Source of the DNA: Bacteroidales bacterium
GTDB taxonomy: Bacteria; Bacteroidota; Bacteroidia; Bacteroidales; WCHB1-69
Assembly: GCA_017650305.1 (NCBI GenBank)
Contig: JAGCFD010000007.1
Location: 1 to 51,926 of the forward strand
Length of the DNA: 51,926 bases
Reading direction: 5' to 3'
Part shown: in pieces, positions 23,727 through 34,711 of the stretch
Numbering within the stretch: the stretch's first letter is position 1
How the letters are laid out: each line of letters opens with the position of its first letter
The notes under the pieces: model-generated
The model's input: the letters and a program-made list of their open reading frames with translations, nothing else
Told to the model about the DNA's origin: nothing
Database searches by the model: none
Made by a program: the position numbers and the translations under genes

Positions 23727-25358
23727 TTATTGCTTCAAGCTAACGGTCTTGTTGAAGACGAGTTTCTCTTCCGTTGAATCCGGATCGGCATAGAAATAGC
23801 CGAGGCGTTCGAACTGGAAGTACTTGATTCCCATTGCTTTTTCAAGGGTCAAGCTTGGCTCTACCCAACCATCTTGAATCTTCAGAGACTCAGGGTTCAG
23901 GTTATCGATGAAGGTCTTGCCCTCTTCGCAGTTGTCGGGATCAGGCACAGCAAAGAGACGGTCGAAGATACGGACCTCGGCCTTCTTGGAATACTTCACG
24001 GTAGCCCAATGGATGGTGGCCTTCACCTTTCGGTTGCTGTCGGGCATGCCGCTACGGGTATTGGGGTCGTAGGTGCAATGGATCTCAGTGATATTGCCGG
24101 CATCGTCCTTGACGATATGGGTACATTTTATAATATAGGCATATTTCAGTCTCACCTCGCGGTCGATGGAGAGGCGGTAGAACTTCTTGTCGGCATTCTC
24201 GCGGAAGTCGGCGCGCTCAATCCAGAGTTCCTTGGCGAAAGGCACCTTGCGGGTACCGGCTTCGGGGTCTTCAGGATTGTTGACAGCCTCCATCTCCTCC
24301 ACCAGATCGTCGGGATAGTTGTCAATGATGAGCTTGACGGGATCCAGCACTGTCATGGTTCTGGTAGCCACCTTGTTCAGGTGCTCGCGGGCGCAGAACT
24401 CCAAGAGGGAGACATCGATGATGTTGTCGCGCTTGGCCACACCGACGGTCTCGGCGAAGTTGCGGATAGACTCAGCCGTATAGCCACGACGGCGCAGACC
24501 GCAGATGGTCGGCATACGCGGGTCGTCCCAGCCGTTGACATAACCCTCTTTTACGAGTTGCAGCATCTTGCGCTTGCTCATGATCGTGTTGGTCATATTG
24601 AGACGGGCGAACTCGATCTGTTGCGGATGGTGGATGCGCAGCGCCTCACAGAACCAGTCGTAGAGCGGACGATGCACCTCAAACTCAAGTGTGCAGATAG
24701 AGTGCGTGATGCCCTCTATGGAGTCGCTCTGGCCGTGGGCGAAGTCGTACATCGGATAGATGCACCATTTGTCGCCCGTACGGTGATGGGTGGCATGAAG
24801 GATACGATACATGATCGGATCGCGGAAGTGCATGTTCGGAGAGGCCATATCAATCTTGGCGCGCAGCACGCGGCTGCCATCAGGGAACTCTCCCGCACGC
24901 ATCCGGCGGAAGAGATCCATATTCTCCTCTACCGAACGATTGCGGTAAGGACTCTCGACGCCAGGTGCCGTGGGCACTCCCCTGCCCTTGCTGATCTCCT
25001 CCTGCGTCTGGTCGTCCACGTACGCCAGCCCCTCGCTGATAAGCTGCTCTGCCCACAAATACAATTGGTCAAAATAGTCGGAGGCATAGTACTCTGCAGC
25101 CCATTGGAAGCCGAGCCACTGAATGTCTTCCTTGATGGAGTCTACATACTCCGTGTCTTCTTTCACAGGATTGGTATCATCAAAACGGAGATTGCACAAA
25201 CCATTGTACTTCTTGGCTATTCCAAAGTTAAGACAGATGGACTTGGCATGACCGATATGAAGATAACCGTTAGGCTCCGGAGGAAAACGGGTGTGTACTT
25301 TAGCATCGTTTTTACCTTGCCGGATGTCCTCTTCGATAATTTGCTCAATAAAATTCAT
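23727..25358 (-). CDS. glnS: Glutaminyl-tRNA synthetase
   Basis: This class I synthetase charges tRNA-Gln with glutamine. The 543-residue protein (E. coli 554) has the HIGH motif in [15 protein letters not shown] (HIGH 34-37) and MSKRK at 260-264. FDDTNP and the anticodon-binding beta-barrels at the C-terminus are also typical. The start at 25358 ([12 protein letters not shown]) is preferred over an earlier frame opening because a promoter box lies between them. Direct glutaminylation by GlnS, rather than the amidotransferase route, is usual in Bacteroidetes. Confident call. Confidence 0.96.
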   Translation of the reverse strand: MNFIEQIIEEDIRQGKNDAKVHTRFPPEPNGYLHIGHAKSICLNFGIAKKYNGLCNLRFDDTNPVKEDTEYVDSIKEDIQWLGFQWAAEYYASDYFDQLYLWAEQLISEGLAYVDDQTQEEISKGRGVPTAPGVESPYRNRSVEENMDLFRRMRAGEFPDGSRVLRAKIDMASPNMHFRDPIMYRILHATHHRTGDKWCIYPMYDFAHGQSDSIEGITHSICTLEFEVHRPLYDWFCEALRIHHPQQIEFARLNMTNTIMSKRKMLQLVKEGYVNGWDDPRMPTICGLRRRGYTAESIRNFAETVGVAKRDNIIDVSLLEFCAREHLNKVATRTMTVLDPVKLIIDNYPDDLVEEMEAVNNPEDPEAGTRKVPFAKELWIERADFRENADKKFYRLSIDREVRLKYAYIIKCTHIVKDDAGNITEIHCTYDPNTRSGMPDSNRKVKATIHWATVKYSKKAEVRIFDRLFAVPDPDNCEEGKTFIDNLNPESLKIQDGWVEPSLTLEKAMGIKYFQFERLGYFYADPDSTEEKLVFNKTVSLKQ

Positions 25359-25391
25359 GGGTTCAAATTTAGGGTTATAAAAAAACAAGCC

Positions 25392-25400
25392 GCAAAAATA
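25392..25400 (-). promoter_or_regulatory. -7 box for glnS
   Basis: Minus strand TATTTTTGC, 33 bases before the glnS start and directly after the repeat-derived hairpin at 25411-25453. Confidence 0.5.
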
Positions 25401-25453
25401 CAAAAAAATATTAGCCGTTAGCAATTGGCCATTGGCTTTTAGCTAACGGCTAA
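25401..25453 (-). terminator. Repeat-derived hairpin between pepD and glnS
   Basis: TTAGCCGTTAGC (25411-25422) and GCTAACGGCTAA (25442-25453) are perfect 12-base inverted repeats, and on the minus strand the stem is followed by TATTTTTTT. It has terminator geometry for pepD (stop at 25464) while being made of the TTAGC/TTGGC repeat seen elsewhere in intergenic gaps. Confidence 0.6.
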
Positions 25454-25463
25454 TAGAGTATGA

Positions 25464-26930
25464 CTACTTCAGCAGTCTGAAGAACTCCACGAGGAGATCC
25501 CAGCACATCTGTACGGTCTTGATCTCCAGTTTCTCATCAGGAGAGTGTACACCGCGGAGGGTCGGTCCGATGGATACCATATCAAGTTCCGGGTATTTTT
25601 CGGAGAAGAGGCCGCACTCGAGACCGGCATGGATGGCCAGCACTTGAGGATCTTTCTTGAAAAGGTTCTTGTAAGCATCCACCAAAACATGCAGTACTTG
25701 AGAATCGGGATTCGGGGTCCAGCCAGGATAGCCGTCGCCAGAAACGACCTCGGCACCGATCATCCAAAAAGCGGTGGACACCTTGTCAACCACAGCCTCC
25801 TTGCGAGACTCCACAGAGCTGCGCTGGCTGGTGGTGATGACAATCTTGTCGTCGATTTTCTTCACGGAAGCCAAGTTCGTAGAGGTCTCCACGAAGCCGG
25901 GGATATCCTGGGACATGGCCTGGACGCCGTGCGGGCAAACCATCAATGCGTTCAGCAAGTCTATCTGCAGGAATTCGAAGAGCACCTTATCCGTGGCAGG
26001 TGCAGACTCAAGCGTCACCTCAACATCAGGATCGGTGGTGTGGAATTCATCCTTATAGATCTTATTCATTGCTTGGCAATAGAGTTCCCATTCGGCACAT
26101 TTGTCGGCTGGGACAGCCACGACTGCAAAACCTTCGCGGGCGATGGCGTTGCGCAGATTACCGGCCTGGATGTCGGCAATCCGGATGTTGTAATCGCAAT
26201 AGCCGTTATAGAGCAGACGGGTGAGGAGTTTCACAGCATTGCCACGGCCCTTGTTGATGTCGTCGCCGGAGTGACCGCCCTGCAGACCCTTGACCATCAC
26301 TTTGTAGAACTTGACATCGGGATTTTCCAGTTCTTTCACATCCTCATACTCGCATTCGATGGTAGCCACCGTATCCTTGCCACCGGCGCAGCCGATGAAG
26401 AACTGTCCCTCGTCTTCAGAGTCGAGGTTGATGAGCATCTTGCCCGTCATGAAGCCGGCCTCCAAAGCTTTGGCTCCACTCAAACCAGTCTCTTCATCCA
26501 CGGTGAAGAGGCACTCGATAGGACCATGCTCCAACTCTTGATCATCGAGAATAGCCAATGCGATGGCCATGCCGATGCCGTCATCTGCGCCTAATGTGGT
26601 GCCTTTGGCTTTGAGCCACTCGCCATCAATATAGGTCTGGATGGCATCCTTGGAAAAATCGAAGTCCGTGTCGTTATTCTTCTCACAGACCATGTCCATG
26701 TGCGATTGGAAGATGACCGGAGTCACATTCTCTTTGCCGGGGGTGGCGGGCTTGGAGATCAGCACATTGCCAGCTTTATCGCGCTTGGTGGGAAGTCCCA
26801 GTGCGTTGCCGGTCTTCTCCAGCCATTCAGAGATGAGCGTTTCCTGTTTTGAGGGACGCGGTATCTTGGTGATTTCATTAAAGTAATAGAAAACCTTTGC
26901 AGGTTTCAAAGACAACATTTCTTCGTTCAT
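25464..26930 (-). CDS. pepD: Aminoacyl-histidine dipeptidase (PepD, M20C)
   Basis: A 488-residue cytosolic zinc peptidase that cleaves Xaa-His dipeptides such as carnosine. Metal ligands are visible: His77 and catalytic Asp79 in SHMDM, Asp116 in GADDG, Glu146/147 in TVDEETG, Asp170-region in NLDSED, and a C-terminal His in GVHSPDE. Length and domain plan fit the M20C family. There is no signal peptide. It has its own promoter box, and a hairpin separates it from glnS. Confidence 0.94.
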   Translation of the reverse strand: MNEEMLSLKPAKVFYYFNEITKIPRPSKQETLISEWLEKTGNALGLPTKRDKAGNVLISKPATPGKENVTPVIFQSHMDMVCEKNNDTDFDFSKDAIQTYIDGEWLKAKGTTLGADDGIGMAIALAILDDQELEHGPIECLFTVDEETGLSGAKALEAGFMTGKMLINLDSEDEGQFFIGCAGGKDTVATIECEYEDVKELENPDVKFYKVMVKGLQGGHSGDDINKGRGNAVKLLTRLLYNGYCDYNIRIADIQAGNLRNAIAREGFAVVAVPADKCAEWELYCQAMNKIYKDEFHTTDPDVEVTLESAPATDKVLFEFLQIDLLNALMVCPHGVQAMSQDIPGFVETSTNLASVKKIDDKIVITTSQRSSVESRKEAVVDKVSTAFWMIGAEVVSGDGYPGWTPNPDSQVLHVLVDAYKNLFKKDPQVLAIHAGLECGLFSEKYPELDMVSIGPTLRGVHSPDEKLEIKTVQMCWDLLVEFFRLLK

Positions 26931-26985
26931 ATCAATATAATTTAAAGGTTATACAAGAAGTTGCGGACGCTAAAAATTAGCAGCC

Positions 26986-26994
26986 GCAAAGATA
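26986..26994 (-). promoter_or_regulatory. -7 box for pepD
   Basis: Minus strand TATCTTTGC, 55 bases before the pepD start and about 25 bases from the edge of the element at 27020. Confidence 0.5.
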
Positions 26995-27415
26995 CTCAAA
27001 AAATATTGACTTTGCTATAAAAAAATAAGGGAATTATATACATGATGGCACAGCCTCCCCTTTCGCGGCGGGCACGACACATGCATCATGGCAGATGTCA
27101 CCCGCGCCGCGATCTATCATCCGCACACGCCTTCACCCCAGGCTACAGATCTGTATCCCCTACGGGGAACTGCAACTCCGTACAGGTGCGTCCGAGCGCC
27201 ATGGCAAGCGTCCTGCACACAGGCATCGTGGAATCAAGGAAACATTTTGCCATGTTGGACGCGGGCGGGAATGCCGACATGGCGAGGCGGACACGGCGTG
27301 AATGGCCGGCCTCCAACAGCGGCGTGCAAAGGCGCTTGCGTTTACAAAAATGCAAAGCCCTCGATGTTGGTTCCCTTTTTGCTCCGGCCGGCATTTTTGT
27401 TCACGTTTGCCGCCG

Positions 27416-27523
27416 CTGTCAGAGGGCGGACAGAGCGGGCGGATTTCATGTCGGCTTGATCTTTTGTAACTTTTCTGTCAAGAGAAAAGTTAAAGACTAT
27501 AATTATTTAATAGACTGACACTT
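27416..27523 (-). repeat. Conserved internal module, second copy
   Basis: Reverse-complement copy of 1193-1300, including the AACTTTTCT / AGAAAAGTT near-palindrome and the ACAAAAGATCAAGCCGACAT tract. Confidence 0.75.
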
Positions 27524-27547
27524 ACAATAAAGCACAATAACGTTATA

Positions 27548-27593
27548 GAACTGTACTCCTTTGGTTTTTTGTCCAACTTTTGGGGTGCAGTTC
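27548..27593. repeat. Palindrome resembling joined IS3/IS150-type ends
   Basis: GAACTGTACTCC (27548-27559) mirrors GGGGTGCAGTTC (27582-27593) with two mismatches. The inner sequence read on the minus strand, CCCCAAAAGTTGGACA, resembles the terminal repeat of IS150-group elements. No transposase lies between the arms. Confidence 0.5.
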
Positions 27594-27730
27594 AGCAATG
27601 TGGGGCGGGACGGCGCCCATGTACTCTCTCGCGGCGCGGGGAATGTGTGCCATAAGATCGTGGCTTGCCCGCCGCGAAAGGAAGGCTGTGCCATCAGGTA
27701 TATAATCACCAAAATAATGTCCGATTAGGG

Positions 27731-29095
27731 TTAGTTTTCCCGTGCCATGCGGAGGAATTCCTCATCCACGCCAAGGAGTTCCGCAATGGTCAGGGCCTCT
27801 TTGGGCACCTCGTCATCCGAAGTCTCAACGAGGGAGTAGTCCATATAATTACTGATGTTGCGGGCCGTGACACACTGTTGGCCATCGAGCCGCAGACCGC
27901 GCACACGCAAACGGCGGCAGTCGGCATGGACACCGCTGTAGTGGGTCGTCACAATAGCCGTCACGGAGAGTGTCTGGGCCATACGAATAAAACCGTTCAC
28001 GAGCCGTTTGCCTTCTTCGGGGTTGGTGGTGCGCGCCAGCTCGTCCACCAGTGCCAACACCCGCACTCCCCGCTTGGCAGTCTTGATAATCCGGTCTATT
28101 GTCAAGATCTCCACCGCAAACGAAGAGAGTCCACTATGCTCGGATTGATTGTCGCCGATGCTGGTGATGACCTCATCAACGATGGCCATCTCGGCTTGTT
28201 CTGCAGGGATGAAAAAGCCAAATTGGAACAGGAATTGCGCCAACGAGATGGTTTTCAGCAGCACGGACTTGCCCGCCATATTGGCCCCGGTGACCAGCAC
28301 GGTCTCCCGTCCAAAGGCAATGTCTATCGGCTGGAACTGTTTGCCCTGAGATTGCAATATGCCGCACACCTCGGGGTTGCGCAACTGGGTGAGCTGGGTT
28401 CGAGTCGCAATCGCGGGGCAACAGGCGCCCCACTCGATAGCAAGTTGAGCCTTGGCTATTGTCACATCAAGATGAGCCAAGACCTCCAAATTTTGTCCGA
28501 GCGCCTTCTGGTAACAGCCTATCTGTCCAGTCAGTTCCGTCCTGACAACATCTTCTTCATGTTCTGCTTGGAAACGCAGCCGCTCTTTTTCATCGGCATC
28601 CTCACAGGTGCGCATCTGCTCACGAAGAGCCCGCAAGGTCTCGCTATAGGCGGAATAGACATAGAAATGCGGAATGCCAGTCTTCTCCGGATCCAGAATG
28701 TCTATCAAGCCCGACATCTCTTCCATCTGGAAATCATCGCATGAGAGTTGGGCAAGCATCTGACTGACACGCCGGGCGATGATGGCCGTTTTCTTTATCT
28801 CAAAGAGCTGAATATCATCAAAGACAACACCAGCATTCATCAAGGCCACAGTCGGGCGAATATCATTCAACTGACAAAACTGCTCATGGATAGTCCGGAA
28901 ATAGTCCTTATTGTTTTCATCTTGAAGAAGCGTCTTCATCCGCTGCACCAATTCCAATTCCCGAGCCAACAGCATCTCATCCGTCATGAAGGGCGTATCC
29001 ATCAAAAAGGAACGACCGATACCTGAGGTAACCTGCAGATGATCAACAGCATACTGCAAAGAAGAACTTTCGCTGAATACATTTTTAAAGACCAT
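27731..29095 (-). CDS. MutS-like ATPase without mismatch-recognition domain
   Basis: A 454-residue protein. The C-terminal half is a MutS-type ABC ATPase: Walker A GANMAGKS (270-277), the SEHSGLSSFAVEI signature (about 318-330) and Walker B ALVDELARTTNPEEG (Asp351, Glu352), followed by TTHYSG. The N-terminal half is helical, as in the MutS core/lever region. The domain that recognises mismatches and the Smr nuclease domain of MutS2 are both absent. Short MutS homologues of this kind include KamB/KamC, found with lysine-fermentation genes, but none of those genes is in the window. Role unknown. It is the last gene of the gyrB operon-like run, 18 bases after the glycosyltransferase. Confidence 0.8.
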   Translation of the reverse strand: MVFKNVFSESSSLQYAVDHLQVTSGIGRSFLMDTPFMTDEMLLARELELVQRMKTLLQDENNKDYFRTIHEQFCQLNDIRPTVALMNAGVVFDDIQLFEIKKTAIIARRVSQMLAQLSCDDFQMEEMSGLIDILDPEKTGIPHFYVYSAYSETLRALREQMRTCEDADEKERLRFQAEHEEDVVRTELTGQIGCYQKALGQNLEVLAHLDVTIAKAQLAIEWGACCPAIATRTQLTQLRNPEVCGILQSQGKQFQPIDIAFGRETVLVTGANMAGKSVLLKTISLAQFLFQFGFFIPAEQAEMAIVDEVITSIGDNQSEHSGLSSFAVEILTIDRIIKTAKRGVRVLALVDELARTTNPEEGKRLVNGFIRMAQTLSVTAIVTTHYSGVHADCRRLRVRGLRLDGQQCVTARNISNYMDYSLVETSDDEVPKEALTIAELLGVDEEFLRMAREN

Positions 29096-29113
29096 AAGAC
29101 CTTGATGAATTTA

Positions 29114-30025
29114 TTATGAACGTGACAAATAAGCCAAATAGAACAGTTTGTATGTATCGAAGAGGTGGAGCGATGGGGACAACTTCAAGGATTTCTCCAT
29201 CGCTTTGTGAAGCATTTTGTAATAGGTGCTGCAGATTGGCAAAAAGCCTTTCCAGTGGAAATTATCGTAGGCACACAGCAAACGACTATCTTGTTTGAAT
29301 TCTTCCGGCAGGCGATCTTCCTGCATTAGACGGTAGAGATTTTCCACTGCCTGACGAGTCTTGCGCAGAAAATCATTATTCGTGTCCAAGCCATCATGAT
29401 AGAGCGGATTGTCGATATGAATCATCGGTATCTGCTTCTGCTGCAGCTGATAGCCCCACAGGGTGTCTTCATATCCGTAAGTGGTGAGAGACTCGTCAAA
29501 GCCATTGTCCACGAAAGTATCCTTGGTAGTCAGGATGTTAAAGGGGGTAAAGGAGCGATACGGCCGGCGATTGCGTTCTTCGGCGGAGCGCACTTCCCTT
29601 TCAACGCCATATTTCCAACGCAGCAGACGATCTTTCGACGGTTTCTCGGCGCGATAGCACAAGCCTCCTGAAATCACATATTTTGAAGATAGGTCGGGAT
29701 GCTCTTTCAGCCAGGTCAGATAGTTGGATAGATACTGGTCGCTGGCCACTCCCGCATCGCAATCCATCAGCAACAGGTTTTCATACTTCGCACTCGAGAC
29801 GAGCAAATTCCTGATCTTGGAGCGCCCCTGGTTGACCGTCTGTTGAACATACCTCACCTCCCCACCGGAGAGCAACTCGTTGCGTCTACGGACTTCCATG
29901 TCGGTGGAGGCATCGTCCATAACCACAATCTCGAAAGGAACCGACAATTGAAGTCCTTGTTCGAGAAGATGCCCGACCAGCGTTGTCACATCGACATTAA
30001 ACGAGGGAATAAGAATAGAGAGCAT
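29114..30025 (-). CDS. Family 2 glycosyltransferase
   Basis: A 303-residue GT-A fold enzyme beginning [19 protein letters not shown] (residues 34-42) binds the nucleotide and MDCD with Asp88-x-Asp90 is the metal-binding DxD. There is no transmembrane segment, so it is cytosolic or peripheral. The acceptor and donor cannot be read from sequence; it may act in surface glycan synthesis. The ATG overlaps the ftsE stop by one base, which places it in the same transcript as FtsE. Confidence 0.88.
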   Translation of the reverse strand: MLSILIPSFNVDVTTLVGHLLEQGLQLSVPFEIVVMDDASTDMEVRRRNELLSGGEVRYVQQTVNQGRSKIRNLLVSSAKYENLLLMDCDAGVASDQYLSNYLTWLKEHPDLSSKYVISGGLCYRAEKPSKDRLLRWKYGVEREVRSAEERNRRPYRSFTPFNILTTKDTFVDNGFDESLTTYGYEDTLWGYQLQQKQIPMIHIDNPLYHDGLDTNNDFLRKTRQAVENLYRLMQEDRLPEEFKQDSRLLCAYDNFHWKGFLPICSTYYKMLHKAMEKSLKLSPSLHLFDTYKLFYLAYLSRS

Positions 30026-30858
30026 TACAAAATCGTATCCGTCAGCTTTCCATCCTTAATCATGATGGTTCTGGATGGGAACAAATCGATCATAGGGAAG
30101 TTATGTGTTGCCATCAGGATTGTGGTGCCCGATTTATTGATGTTTTGGAACACCTGAAAGATCTCCTTCGCCGTGATCGGGTCCAAGTTGCCGGTCGGCT
30201 CATCGGCCAGCAACAGATCGGGACTATTCAGCAAGGCACGGGCAATGCAGACGCGTTGTTGCTCGCCTCCAGACAGTTGCGAAGGCAACTTAAAGTCTTT
30301 CGTCGGCAATCCCACAATCTCCAAGACCTCCTGACAACGATCTTGCATGGCCTGTTTGTTTTTCCATTGGGTAGCGCGCAAGACAAACATAAGATTATCC
30401 AACACGGTCTTATTGTCTATCAGTTGATAATTCTGGAAAATAACGCCGATCTTCTTACGCAGTTCGGGGATCTGCTTATTCTTGAGATGCAACAAGTCAT
30501 AACCCAATATTGAAGCTTCCGTGCCTTCAGGTTTCAGTTCGCCGATCAATGTTTGGAGGATGGAAGACTTGCCGCAGCCGGTCTTACCGATCAAATAGAC
30601 GAACTCACCCTGACGGACATCAAAGGAGACGTCGGTCAGGACCCGAATATTCTTATGGGATATGTTGACATTCTTGAGCGATATCACCACATCTCTAACT
30701 TGCTGGTTTTCACCATCAGTAGATATGGTTTCTTCCTGCACGGGAGTGTCTACCGTCTGGGTTTCGGCCACCATTTGTTCCACCTGAGAGGTTTCCTCGA
30801 CAGGTTCTTGGGGAGTGGCACTTTGGAGATCGAGATCTTTATCGGATTTCTGGTCCAT
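30025..30858 (-). CDS. ftsE: FtsE-like cell-division ABC ATPase
   Basis: A 277-residue ABC ATPase: Walker [10 protein letters not shown] (91-99), LSGGEQQR (195-202), Walker B LLLADE (215-220) and the switch histidine in MATHN. The core resembles FtsE, which with FtsX regulates peptidoglycan hydrolases at the septum. The first ~55 residues are an extra acidic, Gln/Thr-rich extension that typical FtsE lacks. No ftsX follows: the next gene is a glycosyltransferase, so the membrane partner must be encoded elsewhere. It begins 29 bases after the gyrB stop. Confidence 0.82.
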   Translation of the reverse strand: MDQKSDKDLDLQSATPQEPVEETSQVEQMVAETQTVDTPVQEETISTDGENQQVRDVVISLKNVNISHKNIRVLTDVSFDVRQGEFVYLIGKTGCGKSSILQTLIGELKPEGTEASILGYDLLHLKNKQIPELRKKIGVIFQNYQLIDNKTVLDNLMFVLRATQWKNKQAMQDRCQEVLEIVGLPTKDFKLPSQLSGGEQQRVCIARALLNSPDLLLADEPTGNLDPITAKEIFQVFQNINKSGTTILMATHNFPMIDLFPSRTIMIKDGKLTDTIL

Positions 30859-30887
30859 AATAGTGTTATGTTTTTGTTGTTACTATC

Positions 30888-32867
<1,980 letters not shown>

Positions 32868-32893
32868 TTACATTAGTTAACTTTAAAAAACAT

Positions 32894-32902
32894 GCAAATA
32901 TA
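32894..32902 (-). promoter_or_regulatory. -7 box for gyrB
   Basis: Minus strand TATATTTGC, 32 bases before the ATG at 32861. Confidence 0.5.
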
Positions 32903-32995
32903 GGATTTTTTTTTGAATTTTCCTACCGAAAAATGATGAAAAAATCTCAAAAAACAGGCATTGAAAATATGGCACTAAAACATGGGTTTTGGCAT

Positions 32996-33022
32996 AAAAA
33001 AGCCCCGGCGAAACCGGGGCTT
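32996..33022 (-). terminator. Intrinsic terminator after the beta-helix lipoprotein
   Basis: AGCCCCGG (33001-33008) and CCGGGGCT (33014-33021) form a perfect stem with a CGAAA loop. On the minus strand it is followed by a run of T. It starts about 58 bases after the stop at 33080. Confidence 0.92.
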
Positions 33023-33079
33023 AAGTCATCTTGGCGACCTGCCAAAATCAGGCCATCTCAAAAGAGTTTCCAAGTCCTG

Positions 33080-34513
33080 CTATCTGCGTGCCAGATGTTT
33101 TGCACCAGGCATGGAAGAATAGACCTGCTCTTTGTTGCGTTCGAAGATGTTGCCCGACGCACAGTTGGAAAATGCGAGGCCGGAGGCGGTCACATGATAG
33201 TTGGAGAAGTCATACTGCTCGGTGTCCCAGTCAACAGGGATGGAGATCATCATGCCGTATCCGTGACTGCCGCTGATGTTCAGGTTGCTCAAAGCGACGC
33301 GGGTATCTTCCCAAGTGTAAAGAGCAGCTTCCTGGGCGTCCTTGCCGGCATTCTGAATATTGCAATATGTCAGATTGTTGCCGCCATTGGTCTGACGGGA
33401 GGAGTAAATCTCAATGCCGTTCCAGTAGCCGCTTTCATTCTGAAGGCCGCGGAAGACCACAGGCTGGCTGGCAGTGCCGTTCACCTGAATCAGCGCATTG
33501 GAGGTGACGCTTACACTCTGGTCGTAGTCCAAGACAAACTCCACGCCTGCATTCACCTTCATGGTGGCGGTACCGTCCACATGGACACCGGCTTTCAGGA
33601 AATAAGGGATTCCCTGGTTCGTATAGTTGGCCGTGACGTTACTCTCATCCAACCAATAATCGTCAATCACAATCATATTTTTCGCATTGTTCGTATAGGT
33701 GTTGCCCGTGCCGAAGCAGCCGACTTTCTCTTGTTCGTTCAAAAAGATAGGATACTCGGTGTTTTTGATGGTGTTGTTCTCAAATGCCGAGAGGTTCCCA
33801 TTGACCAGCACTCCATAGTGCAAGGCACCATTAATGAGACAATGCTTCATGGAGAGTTTGCCATTAACCGACACCACCGCATCGCCGCTACCGCCATTGA
33901 TGAAATTGACATACTCGAACTGGTTGTCATTACGGTTGGACGTAACATACACACAGTCCCAAGCTCCCACATTCGGATTGTTAGTCGGTCCGGTCAGGAT
34001 GATGGGGTTGCTGGCCGTGCCCTTCATGCACAGGCCGGCGTTTTCCTCCACAAAAATTCCTCCGTATGTACCGGTGAACATGATGGTCACTCCGGGTTCA
34101 ATCGTAAGCAGGGCGTTGCCTTCCACATAGAAACGGCCGTCGATAATGTAGTCCACTGCCACGCCACGGTCAGGCCAGGTGGTGTTGGCACTGATGCTAC
34201 CTGAGACCTCCAAAGCGCCTTCGGTGCCGCCTCCCGGCGTGTCACTGAAGATGGCCACATACTCGGCATTGCCCGTAACGGTAATCTCGCGAGGGTTGGT
34301 GTTGATGCCGTCGTTCCAGCCGTTGAAGTAATAACCGACGGCAGGCATGGCGGATATGGTCACCACTTCGCCTTTCTTGTAGGTTCCGGATCCGCTCACT
34401 TGACCCCATTCATCGTTGTTGGATGTCACCTTGATGGTGAAGGTTTTGGTACATCCTGCCAAGGTCAAAAGCACTAACAGGAACAAGGTAAAAAATCTAA
34501 TGAGTCTTTTCAT
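33080..34513 (-). CDS. Surface lipoprotein with Flg_new_2-like repeat and beta-helix
   Basis: A 477-residue lipoprotein: signal MKRLIRFFTLFLLVLLTL with lipobox LAGC (Cys21). Residues ~25-90 form a bacterial repeat domain (GTYKKGEVVTISAMPAVGYY then FNGWNDG), seen in many surface adhesins. From about 100 to the end a right-handed parallel beta-helix is suggested by repeated short strands with N and G turns (IEPGVTIMFTGTYGGIFVEE, HYGVLVNGNLSAFENNTIKN). No catalytic residues were recognised, so glycan binding or structural display is as likely as lyase activity. It is monocistronic, with its own box and terminator. Confidence 0.8.
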   Translation of the reverse strand: MKRLIRFFTLFLLVLLTLAGCTKTFTIKVTSNNDEWGQVSGSGTYKKGEVVTISAMPAVGYYFNGWNDGINTNPREITVTGNAEYVAIFSDTPGGGTEGALEVSGSISANTTWPDRGVAVDYIIDGRFYVEGNALLTIEPGVTIMFTGTYGGIFVEENAGLCMKGTASNPIILTGPTNNPNVGAWDCVYVTSNRNDNQFEYVNFINGGSGDAVVSVNGKLSMKHCLINGALHYGVLVNGNLSAFENNTIKNTEYPIFLNEQEKVGCFGTGNTYTNNAKNMIVIDDYWLDESNVTANYTNQGIPYFLKAGVHVDGTATMKVNAGVEFVLDYDQSVSVTSNALIQVNGTASQPVVFRGLQNESGYWNGIEIYSSRQTNGGNNLTYCNIQNAGKDAQEAALYTWEDTRVALSNLNISGSHGYGMMISIPVDWDTEQYDFSNYHVTASGLAFSNCASGNIFERNKEQVYSSMPGAKHLARR

Positions 34514-34587
34514 AATTTATTGTTGTTAAAAAGGTTAATGTCATCTGTACGCATCGGGCAAAAAATTCACGCCCAGATTTTGAAAGT

Positions 34588-34667
34588 GCAAAAATACACA
34601 TTTTTTCAACGCTGCAACATGAAGCTCCGTATATTCTTCTGTGTACCGATATTTTGAGTATTTTTGC
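34588..34667. promoter_or_regulatory. Divergent -7 boxes for the beta-helix lipoprotein and nth
   Basis: Minus TATTTTTGC at 34588-34596 serves the lipoprotein (start 34513). Plus TATTTTTGC at 34659-34667 serves nth (start 34712) and overlaps the longer open frame that begins with TTG at 34664. Confidence 0.5.
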
Positions 34668-34711
34668 AGCGGCAAAAACCAAAGTTCGCTTTCCATTTGC
34701 CACTATTCATT

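Larger units (their letters stand above)
27020..27722 (-). mobile_element. MITE-like element with terminal inverted repeats, long copy
   Basis: The ends are TATATACATGATGGCACA at 27035-27052 and TGTGCCATCAGGTATATA at 27687-27704. The inverted homology continues inward through GGCACAGCC and TTTCGCGGCGGGCA for about 25 more bases. The flank types (B on the left, A on the right) and the internal module are those of the copy at 1091-1460, in reverse orientation. The interior is GC-rich compared with the flanks and codes for no recognisable protein. This copy has about 107 extra bases between its two conserved blocks (27251-27308 and 27416-27523) and an IS-like palindrome at 27548-27593. It fills the 800-base gap between pepD and the MutS-like gene. 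Confidence 0.65.

Noticed and set aside
23874-25421. 515-codon ORF opposite glnS
   Set aside because: It is the antisense shadow of a clear housekeeping gene, with His/Asp/Leu/Val-rich composition typical of the reverse strand of coding DNA, and has no recognisable domain.
27042-27518. Several overlapping ORFs of 60-158 codons inside the long element
   Set aside because: They overlap in different frames, are rich in Arg/Pro/Ala as expected from GC-rich non-coding DNA, and are not preserved in the shorter copy.
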